Origin: G020354785 sp964461435
GTDB lineage: Bacteria; Bacteroidota; Bacteroidia; Bacteroidales; UBA10428
Length of the DNA stretch: 57,187 nt
NCBI GenBank assembly: GCA_964461435.1
Contig: CAYWUI010000018.1
Coordinates: 1 to 57,187 of the forward strand
Direction: 5' to 3'
Below are positions 25,644-34,765 of the stretch, one piece after another; positions within the stretch are counted from its first letter, which is position 1, and each line of letters begins with the position of its first letter. Both the position numbers and the translations under genes were made by a program. The notes under the pieces are model-generated. The model had not been told where the DNA came from and did not search any database. It worked only from the letters and a program-made list of their open reading frames with translations.

Positions 25644-26636
25644 ATGGCAACAGGAATAGGAACATATATACTTTATATCATCGGAGTAATAATTTTATTA
25701 ATTATTGTGCTTTATTTTGTTCCGCTTGGATTATGGTTTCAGGCCCTTGTCTCAGGTGTGAGAATCTCTTTGGTACAGCTGATTTTTATGAGATGGAGAA
25801 AGGTGCCCCCTTCAGTGATTGTGAGGGCTATGATCGAGGGGACTAAGGCCGGACTGAAGCTTAACAGGAATGATATGGAAGCTCATTATCTTGCCGGCGG
25901 ACATGTTGAACAGGTGGTACATGCACTGGTCTCTGCCGAAAAAGCAAATATTGACTTGCAGTTTAATATGGCCACAGCAATAGATCTTGCCGGCAGAGAT
26001 GTTTTCGAGGCAGTGAAAATGTCGGTAAATCCGAAGGTTATTAATACACCACCTGTTTCTGCAGTGGCAAAGGATGGCATTCAGCTTATTGCCAAGGCCA
26101 GGGTCACTGTCAGGGCAAATATTAAGCAACTGGTAGGAGGAGCCGGCGAAGAAACCGTTCTGGCAAGGGTGGGCGAAGGTATAGTATCTTCAATAGGTTC
26201 TTCCAATTCGCATAAAGTAGTTCTTGAAAATCCCGATTTCATTTCCAAGGTGGTACTGGAAAAAGGTCTGGATGCAGGCACAGCTTTTGAAATACTGTCA
26301 ATTGATATTGCCGATATCGATGTTGGTAAGAATATTGGCGCTGTATTGCAGATGGATCAGGCAAATGCCGATAAGAATATTGCCCAGGCAAAAGCAGAAG
26401 AGAGAAGGGCTATGGCCGTTGCCCTGGAACAGGAGATGAAGGCCAAAGCACAGTCAGCACGTGCAAAAGTCATTGAAGCAGAAGTACAAATTCCGCTGGC
26501 TATGGCCGAAGCTTTCAAATCAGGGAATCTTGGTATTATGGATTATTACCGGATGAAAAATATAGAAGCCGATACTCATATGAGGGATTCAATTTCCAGG
26601 TCACCGGATAAGCCCGGCACGGAAAAAAAATTATAA
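25644..26636 (+). CDS. floA: Flotillin-like protein FloA
   Basis: The 330-residue protein has one N-terminal membrane segment (about residues 8-28). The conserved FloA body includes MRWRKVPPSVIVRAMIEGTK, GGHVEQVVHALVSAEKAN and FNMATAIDLAGRDVFEAVKM, then a PHB/SPFH region. A coiled coil rich in Ala, Glu and Lys (LQMDQANADKNIAQAKAEER) follows. FloA organises membrane domains of increased order in bacteria. The gene is next to an nfeD-like gene, the usual pair. Confidence 0.93.
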   Translation: MATGIGTYILYIIGVIILLIIVLYFVPLGLWFQALVSGVRISLVQLIFMRWRKVPPSVIVRAMIEGTKAGLKLNRNDMEAHYLAGGHVEQVVHALVSAEKANIDLQFNMATAIDLAGRDVFEAVKMSVNPKVINTPPVSAVAKDGIQLIAKARVTVRANIKQLVGGAGEETVLARVGEGIVSSIGSSNSHKVVLENPDFISKVVLEKGLDAGTAFEILSIDIADIDVGKNIGAVLQMDQANADKNIAQAKAEERRAMAVALEQEMKAKAQSARAKVIEAEVQIPLAMAEAFKSGNLGIMDYYRMKNIEADTHMRDSISRSPDKPGTEKKL

Positions 26637-27009
26637 TGAAGTTGCGTGAGCTTAAAGGAATGTTGTTCTTTGAAAATATATTCTGTTGACAGTAAGCACG
26701 ATTAATTTTTTTATTCAGGTCTATTTGAAATAAAAATAGAATATAATAAATTTATAATTAGCTTATTAAGCTAATACTATTGAATTATTTATTCAATAGG
26801 ATGCATATGTAAAAGAAAATTTGTTATAAATTTTATTTTGCTGATTTAAAGAAGGTTCTATTATTTTTTTTATATTTATTGCCTGAATAGAAATTCGTGA
26901 TTATCACAATAGTTTTTTTTTATTGAAAACATTAGTAAGTTTGCAACTGTAAATAAAAACTAGAATAATAAACATTTATTGAAATTGTAAAACAAATAAT
27001 TAATTAATT
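26637..27009. other. Intergenic region with tandem perfect palindromes and a candidate promoter
   Basis: This 373-bp AT-rich gap holds two adjacent perfect hairpins: ATTAGCTTA and TAAGCTAAT (26757-26775, one-base centre), and CTATTGAAT and ATTCAATAG (26777-26799, 5-base loop). A weaker pair, AAAATTT/AAATTTT, spans 26816-26834. TAAGTTTG at 26936-26943 with a T run in the -33 position may be the promoter of the downstream lipoprotein gene. No open frame is convincing. Confidence 0.5.
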
Positions 27010-28734
27010 ATGAAGAAAATTAAGCGAAACTACTTAACATCTATTATTGTTGCAGCTTTTTTACTAAGCAGCTGCGGCGGTTTAAATAAGATGGTCGATA
27101 AATCGAGCGACGTATCCTATCAAGTACAGCCTAATCCACTTGAAATGCATGCCGGTGAGGTACAGGTTACTATTAATACTAAATTTCCTGAAAAGTATTT
27201 CAACAAAAAGGCTGTGGTTGTTGCCACACCTGTTTTAAAATATGAGGGGGGCCAGGCTGAATTTGAATCAACTACTCTTCAGGGAGAAAAAGTCGAAGCT
27301 AATAATAAGGTTATCCCATCCGCAGGCGGTGAATATTCTTATGCGGGGAAAATTCCTTATACTGACGAAATGCTTCGGTCAGGACTGTATGTTGAAATGT
27401 CAGCACAGATTAAAGAAAAAACTCCTGTAGAAATACCCGGAATTAAAATTGCCGAAGGTGTTATAGCCACTCCTGCACTGGTTATGATTAATCCTAAAAC
27501 TATTATTCTTGGCGACAAGTTTCAGAGGATTATTCCTGAAACCTATAATGCTGACATACACTATGTGATTAATAAATATAATGTGAGGGATTCCGAACTT
27601 TCAGCTGAAGATATTGTTGCCTTGCAGAATAAAATTAAGGAAGCCAGCGAAGCTGAAAGAAAAGAGATCAAAGGAGCAGGTATTTCAGCCTATGCATCAC
27701 CTGATGGTGCATATGATTTAAATGACAAATTAGCACAGAACAGACAGGGATCTGCTGAAAGATATCTGGAAAGAGTATTAAAGAAAGCTAATGTAACAGA
27801 AGCTGAGGCTGCAGATTTCCTTAATCTTAAATATACTGCTGAAGACTGGGAAGGATTTAAAAAACTTATGGAAGAATCAGATATTCAGGACAAGGAATTA
27901 ATACTCAGGGTTCTGTCAATGTATTCCGATCCTGCTGTCAGGGAAAAGGAAATCAAAAACATTGCCGCTGCTTTCAAGGAAATTGCTGAAAAGATTCTGC
28001 CTAAACTTCGCAGATCAATGATTAACGTTAATGTTGATAATATAGGTTATTCAGATGAAGAGATCGCAGAACTGGCCAGGACAAATCCCGATGCTCTGAA
28101 GCTTGAAGAAATCTTATATGCTGCCAAATTAACTGATGATCTCAATGAAAAACTTACAATATATCAGAAAGCTGCTGAAAATTATCCGGAATGCTTCAGG
28201 GCTAAGAATAATGTCGGAAGTGTATATGTTGAGCTAGGTAAAGTGGCAGAAGCCAAGGAAGCCTTCATGGCTGCCAAAGAACTTAAAGAGAATGATGCAA
28301 TTAAGAACAATCTGGGCGCTGTTGCCTTGATGGAAGGCGATGTGGCAAAAGCTGAAGAACTATTCGCATCAGCCATGGGAGCCGGAGATGTTGTAAATTA
28401 CAACCTGGGTATAATAAAAATTAAACAGGGTGATTATAAAGCAGCAGTTAGCTATTTTGGTAACGAACCTTCATTTAATGCAGCACTTGCCCAGTTGTTA
28501 AACAGCGACACTGAAAAATCATTAAATACACTCAACCAGATGGGTGATGTTGAATGTGGAATGGTTTATTATCTGAAAGCTGTTGGCAGTGCAAGAAGCG
28601 GAAGGGAAGAAGGAGTATTGAATAATCTGCGTACTGCTGTTGGCAAGAAGAGCGAACTTAAAGACCACGCCAAGAAAGATCTTGAGTTTGCAAAATATTT
28701 TGAAAATGAAGCTTTTAAAGCAATCGTGGAATAA
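27010..28734 (+). CDS. Lipoprotein with OmpA-like segment and TPR repeats
   Basis: The 574-residue protein has a lipoprotein signal (VAAFLLSSC at about residue 22). A beta-rich region to about residue 190 comes next. An OmpA-like segment (ISAYASPDGAYDLNDKLAQN, then RQGSAERYLERVLKK) may contact peptidoglycan. TPR units lie from about residue 375 onward (CFRAKNNVGSVYVELGKVAE, KNNLGAVALMEGDVAKAEEL, NYNLGIIKIKQGDYKAAVSY). Similar proteins are common in Bacteroidales envelopes. The exact function is unknown. The gene appears monocistronic, with a terminator right after the stop. Confidence 0.78.
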   Translation: MKKIKRNYLTSIIVAAFLLSSCGGLNKMVDKSSDVSYQVQPNPLEMHAGEVQVTINTKFPEKYFNKKAVVVATPVLKYEGGQAEFESTTLQGEKVEANNKVIPSAGGEYSYAGKIPYTDEMLRSGLYVEMSAQIKEKTPVEIPGIKIAEGVIATPALVMINPKTIILGDKFQRIIPETYNADIHYVINKYNVRDSELSAEDIVALQNKIKEASEAERKEIKGAGISAYASPDGAYDLNDKLAQNRQGSAERYLERVLKKANVTEAEAADFLNLKYTAEDWEGFKKLMEESDIQDKELILRVLSMYSDPAVREKEIKNIAAAFKEIAEKILPKLRRSMINVNVDNIGYSDEEIAELARTNPDALKLEEILYAAKLTDDLNEKLTIYQKAAENYPECFRAKNNVGSVYVELGKVAEAKEAFMAAKELKENDAIKNNLGAVALMEGDVAKAEELFASAMGAGDVVNYNLGIIKIKQGDYKAAVSYFGNEPSFNAALAQLLNSDTEKSLNTLNQMGDVECGMVYYLKAVGSARSGREEGVLNNLRTAVGKKSELKDHAKKDLEFAKYFENEAFKAIVE

Positions 28735-28756
28735 AAAAGCCAATATAATAGTCATT

Positions 28757-28792
28757 AAAAGCGATTCTGTATGTTCAGGGTCGCTTTTTTTT
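28757..28792 (+). terminator. Intrinsic terminator after the TPR lipoprotein gene
   Basis: AAAAGCGA (28757-28764) and TCGCTTTT (28781-28788) form an 8-bp stem followed by a long T run. The right part overlaps the last codons of the convergent SpoU methyltransferase gene, whose tail encodes KKKRP. Confidence 0.75.
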
Positions 28793-29314
28793 TAGTTTAT
28801 TAATAAGATCCCAGAGCACTATCCCGACACTTACAGAAATGTTAAATGAATGTTTTGTCCCAAACTGCGGAATTTCTATGCAAATATCACTTTCATCAAT
28901 AACTGACTGATCTACTCCTTTCATTTCATGTCCGAATACCAGGGCATATTTTTCACCTAAGCGGACAGGGAATTCATCTAACATAATACTTTCATCTGTC
29001 TGTTCAATTGATATTACTTTATATCCGTCTTTCCTTAGCTGTTTTATGGCATCGGCAGTCTTGTTGAAATACTTCCAGTGCACCGAATCAGTTGCACCCA
29101 GTGCAGTTTTGCGTATATCTTTATGAGGAGGGGTAGCAGTTATTCCACATAAGTAAACCCCCTTGATAAGAAATCCGTCTGCTGTTCTGAAGACAGAACC
29201 TATGTTGTTAAGGCTTCTTACATTATCCAGTATAATTATAAAAGGATATTTATCGGCCTTTTTGAATTCTTCAAGTGATTTTCTGTCAAGTTCAGAATTT
29301 TTTAATTTTCTCAT
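28775..29314 (-). CDS. TrmH/SpoU-family RNA 2'-O-methyltransferase
   Basis: The 179-residue protein is a minimal SPOUT methyltransferase with the three SpoU motifs: ILDNVRSLNNIGSVFRTADG, YALVFGHEMKGV and IEIPQFGTKHSFNISVSVGI. It has no extra N-terminal substrate-binding domain, unlike the RlmB in this window. Such short proteins methylate tRNA or rRNA ribose, and the target cannot be told. The last codons overlap the terminator of the convergent gene. Confidence 0.88.
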   Translation of the reverse strand: MRKLKNSELDRKSLEEFKKADKYPFIIILDNVRSLNNIGSVFRTADGFLIKGVYLCGITATPPHKDIRKTALGATDSVHWKYFNKTADAIKQLRKDGYKVISIEQTDESIMLDEFPVRLGEKYALVFGHEMKGVDQSVIDESDICIEIPQFGTKHSFNISVSVGIVLWDLINKLKKKRP

Positions 29315-29424
29315 TTTCCAGGATATTTATTATGCTTGTGATAAAATCATTATAAAAAGGATGTAAGATAAAAAAAATAAATATTTTAGTATCTGTAAAT
29401 ATTAACAAAGCAAAATATCCCGGG

Positions 29425-30612
29425 ATGAATATACACGAGTACCAGGCGAAGGCACTATTGAATAAGTATGGGATTAATGTACCGGAGGGAATTGTTGCGA
29501 CCACACCCACAGAGGCAGTCAATGCCGCCAGGAAGATACTTAAGAAAACAGGAACATGTTCTTTTGCTGTAAAAGCGCAGATACATGCCGGCGGAAGGGG
29601 AAGGGGCGGAGGCATAAAGATTGCAGGAAGCATTGATGATGTGAGAAAGTGCGCAGATGAAATTATAGGTATGCGGCTTATTACACACCAGACAGGCAGC
29701 GGTGGTAAAATAGTAACCAAAGTGCTTGTTGAACAGGATGTTTACTTCGGAGATAAAAAGCCGGTTGAAGAGTATTATTTAAGTATATTACTGGACAGAA
29801 ACACAGGGCGTAATATATTTATGTATTCTCCCCAGGGGGGTACGGATATTGAAGAAGTCGCATTAAAATCGCCTGAATTGATTTATACTGAAGAAATCGA
29901 TCCTGTTAAGGGGCTGCAACCTTCTCAAACTGATGATATCGCCTTTAATCTGGGATTGACAGGTAAGGCATATAGGGAGATGATAAGATTTATAACTTCT
30001 TTATATAAGGCATATATTGACATCGATGCTTTGCTTGTTGAAATAAATCCTGTAATAAAAACTTCGGATAACCTGGTATATGCTGCAGATGCTAAAGTTA
30101 ATCTCGATGACAATGCTCTTTTCAGGCATCCCGGATATTCGGAAATGAGAGATCCTGATGAAGAAGATCCGGCAGAAGCCGAAGCATCGGAATTTAAGCT
30201 AAACTATATAAAGCTTGATGGTAACATAGGCTGTATGGTTAATGGAGCAGGCCTGGCAATGGCCACAATGGATATGATCAAATTGTCAGGCGGCAATCCC
30301 GCTAATTTCCTCGATGTTGGAGGTTCAGCCAGTCCCCGCTCGGTCGAGGCCGGATTCAGGATTATTCTCAAAGATCGGGATGTGAAAGCTATAATGGTTA
30401 ATATTTTTGGAGGTATAGTAAGGTGTGACAGGGTTGCGGAAGGTATTACGAAAGCATACAAATCAGTATCAAATATAAATATACCTGTTATCGTCCGTTT
30501 GCAGGGAACTAATGCAATGATTGCCAAAGAGCTCCTGGATAAATCAGGGATGAATATAATACCTGTAATAACCCTGCAGGAAGCTTCTGATATTATAATT
30601 TCTTCCTTCTGA
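29425..30612 (+). CDS. sucC: Succinate--CoA ligase beta subunit
   Basis: The 395-residue protein starts with MNIHEYQAKALLNKYGINVP and has the ATP-grasp nucleotide-binding region (AVKAQIHAGGRGRGGGIKIA). The C-terminal ligase domain has GCMVNGAGLAMATMDMIKLS, then NFLDVGGSAS, and the IFGGIVRCDRVAEGI motif. It forms succinyl-CoA synthetase with SucD in the TCA cycle. Unlike most bacteria, sucD is not adjacent on either side. The 3' end overlaps the convergent arginine deiminase gene by 20 bp. Confidence 0.92.
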   Translation: MNIHEYQAKALLNKYGINVPEGIVATTPTEAVNAARKILKKTGTCSFAVKAQIHAGGRGRGGGIKIAGSIDDVRKCADEIIGMRLITHQTGSGGKIVTKVLVEQDVYFGDKKPVEEYYLSILLDRNTGRNIFMYSPQGGTDIEEVALKSPELIYTEEIDPVKGLQPSQTDDIAFNLGLTGKAYREMIRFITSLYKAYIDIDALLVEINPVIKTSDNLVYAADAKVNLDDNALFRHPGYSEMRDPDEEDPAEAEASEFKLNYIKLDGNIGCMVNGAGLAMATMDMIKLSGGNPANFLDVGGSASPRSVEAGFRIILKDRDVKAIMVNIFGGIVRCDRVAEGITKAYKSVSNINIPVIVRLQGTNAMIAKELLDKSGMNIIPVITLQEASDIIISSF

Positions 30613-31855
30613 CCGGCAAAGTCATACATCTTGGTCCCCCTCCTCCGCGTGCCAGCTCCCCTCCCTGAATTGTAACAACGAACTTCTGGTATTTATCAAG
30701 GTCTTTTTTCCCTTCTAATACATCTGCAGCCTGAATAATCTCAAAACCATTATGGTTCAATTCTTCATTGGTATATATGTTTCTTTCATATCCAATAACC
30801 TTTCCCTGAGCAAGGGAAAAAAAATTAGCGCCGCTATGCCACTGTTCGCGTTCCTGCATCAGAGTCTTGTTTTTACCTCCACAGGGAATAGTATCCACAT
30901 CAATTTTAAGTTTTTTCAAAGTTCTGATAACATCATCCAAAGTCTCAATCTTTTTGACTTTGCCGTTATCAAGTGTGATAAGCACTGTCTGATAGTCCAG
31001 GCGGTTAAAGATTACAGGTTCATAAACTATGCATGTTCTTTCATCGATGAATGTAAGGACCATGTCAAGATGTATAAATGATTCAGGTGAATGCGGAAGT
31101 TCCTGTACTATCACATGTTTTAACTCTTCCTTTTCACATAATTTATTTATTATATAATCAACACCCCGGGAAGAAGTGCGGGTGCCAATACCTATCATCA
31201 AAATATTTTTGCTGACAACTATTATATCGCCTCCTTCTACTGTAATATCCCTGTTGCTATTTTCGGGATAACCCGGATTAAATGCTTTTATTTGAAATTG
31301 AGGGTGATAATTGAAAATAGCTTCCATTATCAGGGTTTCGCGCATCCTGACTTTCTTTGCCATTTTTCCGATAAATACACTATCATTTATAACAAAGGAA
31401 GAATCTCTTGTAAAAAAGAAATTATGCAAAGGATCAAGTGAATAGTTGTTTTTATTAAGGTAGGTGGTCAAATTGTTCTTTTCCAGCAAGACTCCTTCAA
31501 TAAGCTGGCTGACAAGTATTTTTTCAGGCAGCTCGATGAGTTTATGATACATATTATGAGATTCACATGTCTGGGCTATCTTCTGTACAAGTTCTTTTCT
31601 TGACTGCTCACTTTTTAAAACCTCAGATAACAGGTCCTTGACCTCAAATATCTGTGCAAATTTTCCAAGAATTCCTTTAAACTGGCTGTACTCCCTGGAA
31701 GCAACCGGCAGGTTGAGGATATCGCTATATAAAGCCCTTTCCGCAGTGGAGGGGGTCATTTTTTCAACTTCCGGCCCCGGAGAATGAATAATGACGGCTT
31801 CAATTTCGCCGATTTCTGAATTTATTGCTGCTTCGATTCTGTTAATTACTGGCAT
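30593..31855 (-). CDS. arcA: Arginine deiminase
   Basis: The 420-residue protein has the guanidino-group hydrolase fold. Visible landmarks are EIEAVIIHSPGPEVEKM near the N-terminus, LHNFFFTRDSSFVINDSVFI, the ESFIHLDMVLTFID segment with the catalytic His, and the C-terminal GGGPRCMTLPV with nucleophile Cys410. It would convert arginine to citrulline and ammonia. No arcB, arcC or arginine/ornithine antiporter gene is nearby, so a full ATP-yielding pathway cannot be inferred from this locus. Confidence 0.92.
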   Translation of the reverse strand: MPVINRIEAAINSEIGEIEAVIIHSPGPEVEKMTPSTAERALYSDILNLPVASREYSQFKGILGKFAQIFEVKDLLSEVLKSEQSRKELVQKIAQTCESHNMYHKLIELPEKILVSQLIEGVLLEKNNLTTYLNKNNYSLDPLHNFFFTRDSSFVINDSVFIGKMAKKVRMRETLIMEAIFNYHPQFQIKAFNPGYPENSNRDITVEGGDIIVVSKNILMIGIGTRTSSRGVDYIINKLCEKEELKHVIVQELPHSPESFIHLDMVLTFIDERTCIVYEPVIFNRLDYQTVLITLDNGKVKKIETLDDVIRTLKKLKIDVDTIPCGGKNKTLMQEREQWHSGANFFSLAQGKVIGYERNIYTNEELNHNGFEIIQAADVLEGKKDLDKYQKFVVTIQGGELARGGGGPRCMTLPVRRKKL

Positions 31856-31879
31856 TTCACTGGTACATTATGTATATAA

Positions 31880-32326
31880 TTAATTTTTAACACCTGTCTT
31901 TTTATGTGTACCGTCACAAAAGGGCTTGTTACCTGACTGTCCGCACCTGCAAATTGAAGCCACCTTCATTTGTTTCATTTCTTTTCCGTCTGTTCCTATA
32001 ATTTTGAAGTTGCCTCTAATTATCAAAGGCCCGTCTTCCATTATTTTTATTTCTGTTTTCTGTTCATATTCAGGACTAGCCTTCGCCATACCGTCTTCTT
32101 TTTCAATATCTTTATTCCACTTGTATGTTAATGCATTGGTAGGGCACTTGTTGACTATCTTTATTATTTCTTCGGTAGATGCACCCTGCATATTGATCCA
32201 CGGTCTTTTTCTCGGATTGAAGACCTCTATAAGTTCACTGTAACAATAAGTTGCATGAATACATTCAGCGGGCCTCCAATAGACCGTTATTTCCCCGTTT
32301 GTATATTTTCGCGGTTTTCCGTACAT
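31880..32326 (-). CDS. Fer4_19 plus CDGSH iron-sulfur protein
   Basis: The 148-residue protein joins two iron-sulfur domains. The first (residues about 10-72) is a divergent single-cluster ferredoxin of the Fer4_19 type with CIHATYCYSEL and IVNKCPTNALTYKW. The second, from about residue 95, is a CDGSH domain with GPLIIRGNFKI and CRCGQSGNKPFCDGTH (three Cys and one His for a [2Fe-2S] cluster). Related fusions occur in many bacteria, with proposed roles in redox or iron handling that are not firmly established. It is a single gene. Confidence 0.85.
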   Translation of the reverse strand: MYGKPRKYTNGEITVYWRPAECIHATYCYSELIEVFNPRKRPWINMQGASTEEIIKIVNKCPTNALTYKWNKDIEKEDGMAKASPEYEQKTEIKIMEDGPLIIRGNFKIIGTDGKEMKQMKVASICRCGQSGNKPFCDGTHKKTGVKN

Positions 32327-32654
32327 GTCATCAATTTTGGTAAAAATAATAAATTAATAATGAATTTTATTTATAACCATATTGTTATAACAATGATTAG
32401 ATTTAATAGTTGAGTAATATTAAATTAATGTGCAATTTTCTATAAGTCCGGATTTACATAAAGGATTTTACATAAAAATTGCAGTGACCGGTTATTATTT
32501 TTTACCATTAATTTTAACATTGTGAAGAAGGTATGCTTTTAATAACTTTATCCGTTATAAAAAATGAATCTTTGATTAAACATATAAGGATTTTTTTCGT
32601 TAAATTAATCCGGGCATTGGCATATTTATTGTAAAGTCTACAGAAATTACTTAT
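32327..32654. other. Divergent intergenic region with a perfect palindrome
   Basis: This 328-bp AT-rich gap separates the iron-sulfur protein and DUF4294 genes. ATTGTTATAACAAT at 32381-32394 is a perfect 14-bp palindrome about 55 bp upstream of the iron-sulfur gene start, a possible operator. I see no other gene or clear promoter. Confidence 0.4.
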
Positions 32655-33260
32655 ATGATCCGTAAAATTGCACTTGGGGCACTGATATTATTCATGACCT
32701 GTAACTCAAAGGCACAGGATACTATTAAGCTGCACAAGGATGGGGCAAAATATGTGCTTTACGGAGTGATAATAGACGGTGATACATTATTTCTTTCCAG
32801 TATAGATGAAGTATATATTTACCCCCGGCGCGAATTTGATTCCCGCAGGGATTACCGGCGGTACAAAAGACTGATCAGGAATGTTAAGAAAGCTTATCCC
32901 TATGCAAAGCTGGCAAAGAAGAAGTTAGACGAAATCGAGGCAAATCTCGGGAAAATAAAATCCGAAAAGGCCCAGAAAGAATATATTAAAAAGGTTGAAA
33001 AGGATTTAATGGATGAATATGAAGAAGAATTGAAAAAGCTCACTTTGACCCAGGGCCGGATATTAATAAAATTAATTGACAGGGAAACGGGTGAAACATC
33101 CTATGAACTTGTTAAGGAATTAAGAGGCTCACTTTCAGCGTTCTTCTGGCAGGCTTTAGCAAGGTTATTCGGGTCTAACCTTAAAAGTGAATTTGATGCT
33201 GAGGGTGAAGACAAGCTAATAAACGAGATAGTAATTCTTATTGAGAACGGGCAGCTTTGA
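32655..33260 (+). CDS. DUF4294 exported protein
   Basis: The 201-residue protein has a signal peptide (about residues 1-20) and the DUF4294 body: VIIDGDTLFLSSIDEVYIYP, RDYRRYKRLIRNVKKAYPYA, a long charged helix, and LTQGRILIKLIDRETGETSY ending with LRGSLSAFFWQALARLFGSN. The family is found in Bacteroidota and has no known function. It overlaps the convergent VOC gene by 23 bp. Confidence 0.85.
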   Translation: MIRKIALGALILFMTCNSKAQDTIKLHKDGAKYVLYGVIIDGDTLFLSSIDEVYIYPRREFDSRRDYRRYKRLIRNVKKAYPYAKLAKKKLDEIEANLGKIKSEKAQKEYIKKVEKDLMDEYEEELKKLTLTQGRILIKLIDRETGETSYELVKELRGSLSAFFWQALARLFGSNLKSEFDAEGEDKLINEIVILIENGQL

Positions 33261-33711
33261 TTACTTTTTCAGGAGCCTGTACCAGTTCAATTAAAACTCC
33301 TTCCCCGCATAAAGGGAAATCCTCATTTCCTTTGGGATGAATAAAACAAATATTATAACCCCCTGCTCCCTTCCTTATGCCTCCCGGAGTAAAACGGACA
33401 CCCTGTTTTTCCATCCATTCCACTGCTTTCTGCAGGTTGTCAATCCAGAGTCCGATATGATTCAGTGCTGGTTCATGCACAGTGGGTTTTTTCTCAATAT
33501 CCAGAGGTTGCATAATATCCACATCGATTATTGCAGCTCCGGTTCCTGTTTTTAAGATATCTTCATCCACATTCTCTTTTTCACTTTTGTAACTGCCTGT
33601 TTTATTCAGGCCTAATATATCTACCCACAATTTTTCCAGCCTGGATTTATCCTTGCTGCCTATGGCAATATGCTGGATCCCCAGGACTTTAAAAGGACGG
33701 GTGTTTGTCAT
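33238..33711 (-). CDS. VOC superfamily (glyoxalase-like) protein
   Basis: The 157-residue protein has two vicinal-oxygen-chelate beta-alpha-beta units: GIQHIAIGSKDKSRLEKLWV near the N-terminus, with a probable metal His, and ALNHIGLWIDNLQKAVEWME in the middle. GVRFTPGGIRKGAGGYNICF and GVLIELVQAPE (final Glu ligand) complete it. The pattern is close to glyoxalase I or methylmalonyl-CoA epimerase. The substrate is not clear and there are no mutase or propionate genes nearby. Confidence 0.82.
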   Translation of the reverse strand: MTNTRPFKVLGIQHIAIGSKDKSRLEKLWVDILGLNKTGSYKSEKENVDEDILKTGTGAAIIDVDIMQPLDIEKKPTVHEPALNHIGLWIDNLQKAVEWMEKQGVRFTPGGIRKGAGGYNICFIHPKGNEDFPLCGEGVLIELVQAPEKVIKAARSQ

Positions 33712-33869
33712 TTTATTTTCAGCTTTTAGGGATTAGGTGCAAGTTGAAAGTTCATTTAACCACTTAAAAATAGCACTTATTAATATTATTAATTGCGATT
33801 ATGGGTATTAATTTTAAAATTTTGCAATATTTTTAACTGCAAATTAATTCAAGATTTTATTTATCCCTG

Positions 33870-34634
33870 ATGAAGAAACTTATTCCTATAATTCTGAGGG
33901 TCATACCCAGAAAACATCTTATAAGGTTGAGTTACGTTTTTATGAGAATAAGCGCACTTTTTTATAAGGGCAGTAATGTTGAGTGCCCTATTTGTAACAG
34001 CCGGTTCAGAAAATTTCTTCCTTACGGGCACAATATAATCAGGGAAAATGCTTTATGTCCCCGTTGTTTATCTCTTGAACGCCACAGGTTGATGTGGTTG
34101 TTCCTTAAGGAAAAAACCGGTTTCTTTTCCACAGATCTCAGGGTACTGCATATTGCGCCTGAACAATGCTTCTATTCAAGGTTCAGGAAACTTAAGAATA
34201 TCGATTATATCACTGCAGACATGGAATCGCCTCTTGCAGATGTGAAACTTGATATTCAGGAGATGCCGTTTAAAAATAATGAATTCGATGTGGTAATATG
34301 CAATCACGTCCTTGAACACGTTAAAGATGATAAAAGAGCTATGTCAGAAATACTGAGGGTGCTTAAGAAGGGAGGCTTTGCCCTGATGCATGTGCCGATA
34401 GATTATTCAATGAAGGAAACATATGAAAACCGTGAAATTACTTCGCCGGAAGAGAGGGAGAAACATTTCAGGCAAAAAGACCATTACAGGTTATACGGAC
34501 TGGATTTTCCGGAAAGATTAAAAAAGGCCGGGTTTATTATTACTGACAGGAATTATGGGGAGGAGCTGGATGAAGAGACAGCCGAAAGATTCGGAATAAT
34601 CAGAAATGAGTATATGTTTGCTTATCGTAAATAA
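33870..34634 (+). CDS. Class I SAM-dependent methyltransferase with N-terminal Cys cluster
   Basis: The 254-residue protein has a zinc-ribbon-like CPICNSRF...CPRCLSLERHR unit at about residues 39-75. A Methyltransf_11-type domain follows: LRVLHIAPEQ for motif I, then MPFKNNEFDVVICNHVLEHV and EILRVLKKGGFALMHV. The Cys-containing N-terminus is seen in methyltransferases found near surface polysaccharide or sugar-modifying genes. Here no such context exists. The substrate is unknown. Confidence 0.82.
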   Translation: MKKLIPIILRVIPRKHLIRLSYVFMRISALFYKGSNVECPICNSRFRKFLPYGHNIIRENALCPRCLSLERHRLMWLFLKEKTGFFSTDLRVLHIAPEQCFYSRFRKLKNIDYITADMESPLADVKLDIQEMPFKNNEFDVVICNHVLEHVKDDKRAMSEILRVLKKGGFALMHVPIDYSMKETYENREITSPEEREKHFRQKDHYRLYGLDFPERLKKAGFIITDRNYGEELDEETAERFGIIRNEYMFAYRK

Positions 34635-34675
34635 CAGATTTTTAATTTTTTTTTTAATAAATACAAATAATTATC

Positions 34676-34683
34676 TATATTTG
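34676..34683 (+). promoter_or_regulatory. Candidate ilv operon promoter (-7 element)
   Basis: TATATTTG fits TAnnTTTG. The -33 position 19 bp upstream reads TTTA, an imperfect match. The transcript would start near 34690, about 13 bases before the leader-peptide ATG. Confidence 0.55.
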
Positions 34684-34702
34684 TCATTCAAACTGTTATA
34701 TA

Positions 34703-34765
34703 ATGAAAAATATCATAGTCATCATATCTGTCCTCGTGGTCCGCATTCTCAGAATGCTGAGGTAA
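34703..34765 (+). CDS. ilv operon leader peptide
   Basis: This short open frame starts with ATG at 34703 and ends with TAA at 34763-34765, giving 20 residues. Codons 4-13 read Ile-Ile-Val-Ile-Ile-Ser-Val-Leu-Val-Val, and later ones add Ile, Leu and Leu. In all, 12 of 20 residues are branched-chain amino acids, the end products of the enzymes encoded downstream. The frame lies just after a candidate promoter, and overlapping it and following it are hairpins ending in a terminator. It fits a regulatory leader peptide whose translation senses charged tRNA-Ile, -Val and -Leu, like the ilv leaders of enterobacteria. The product itself probably has no function. Confidence 0.85.
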   Translation: MKNIIVIISVLVVRILRMLR

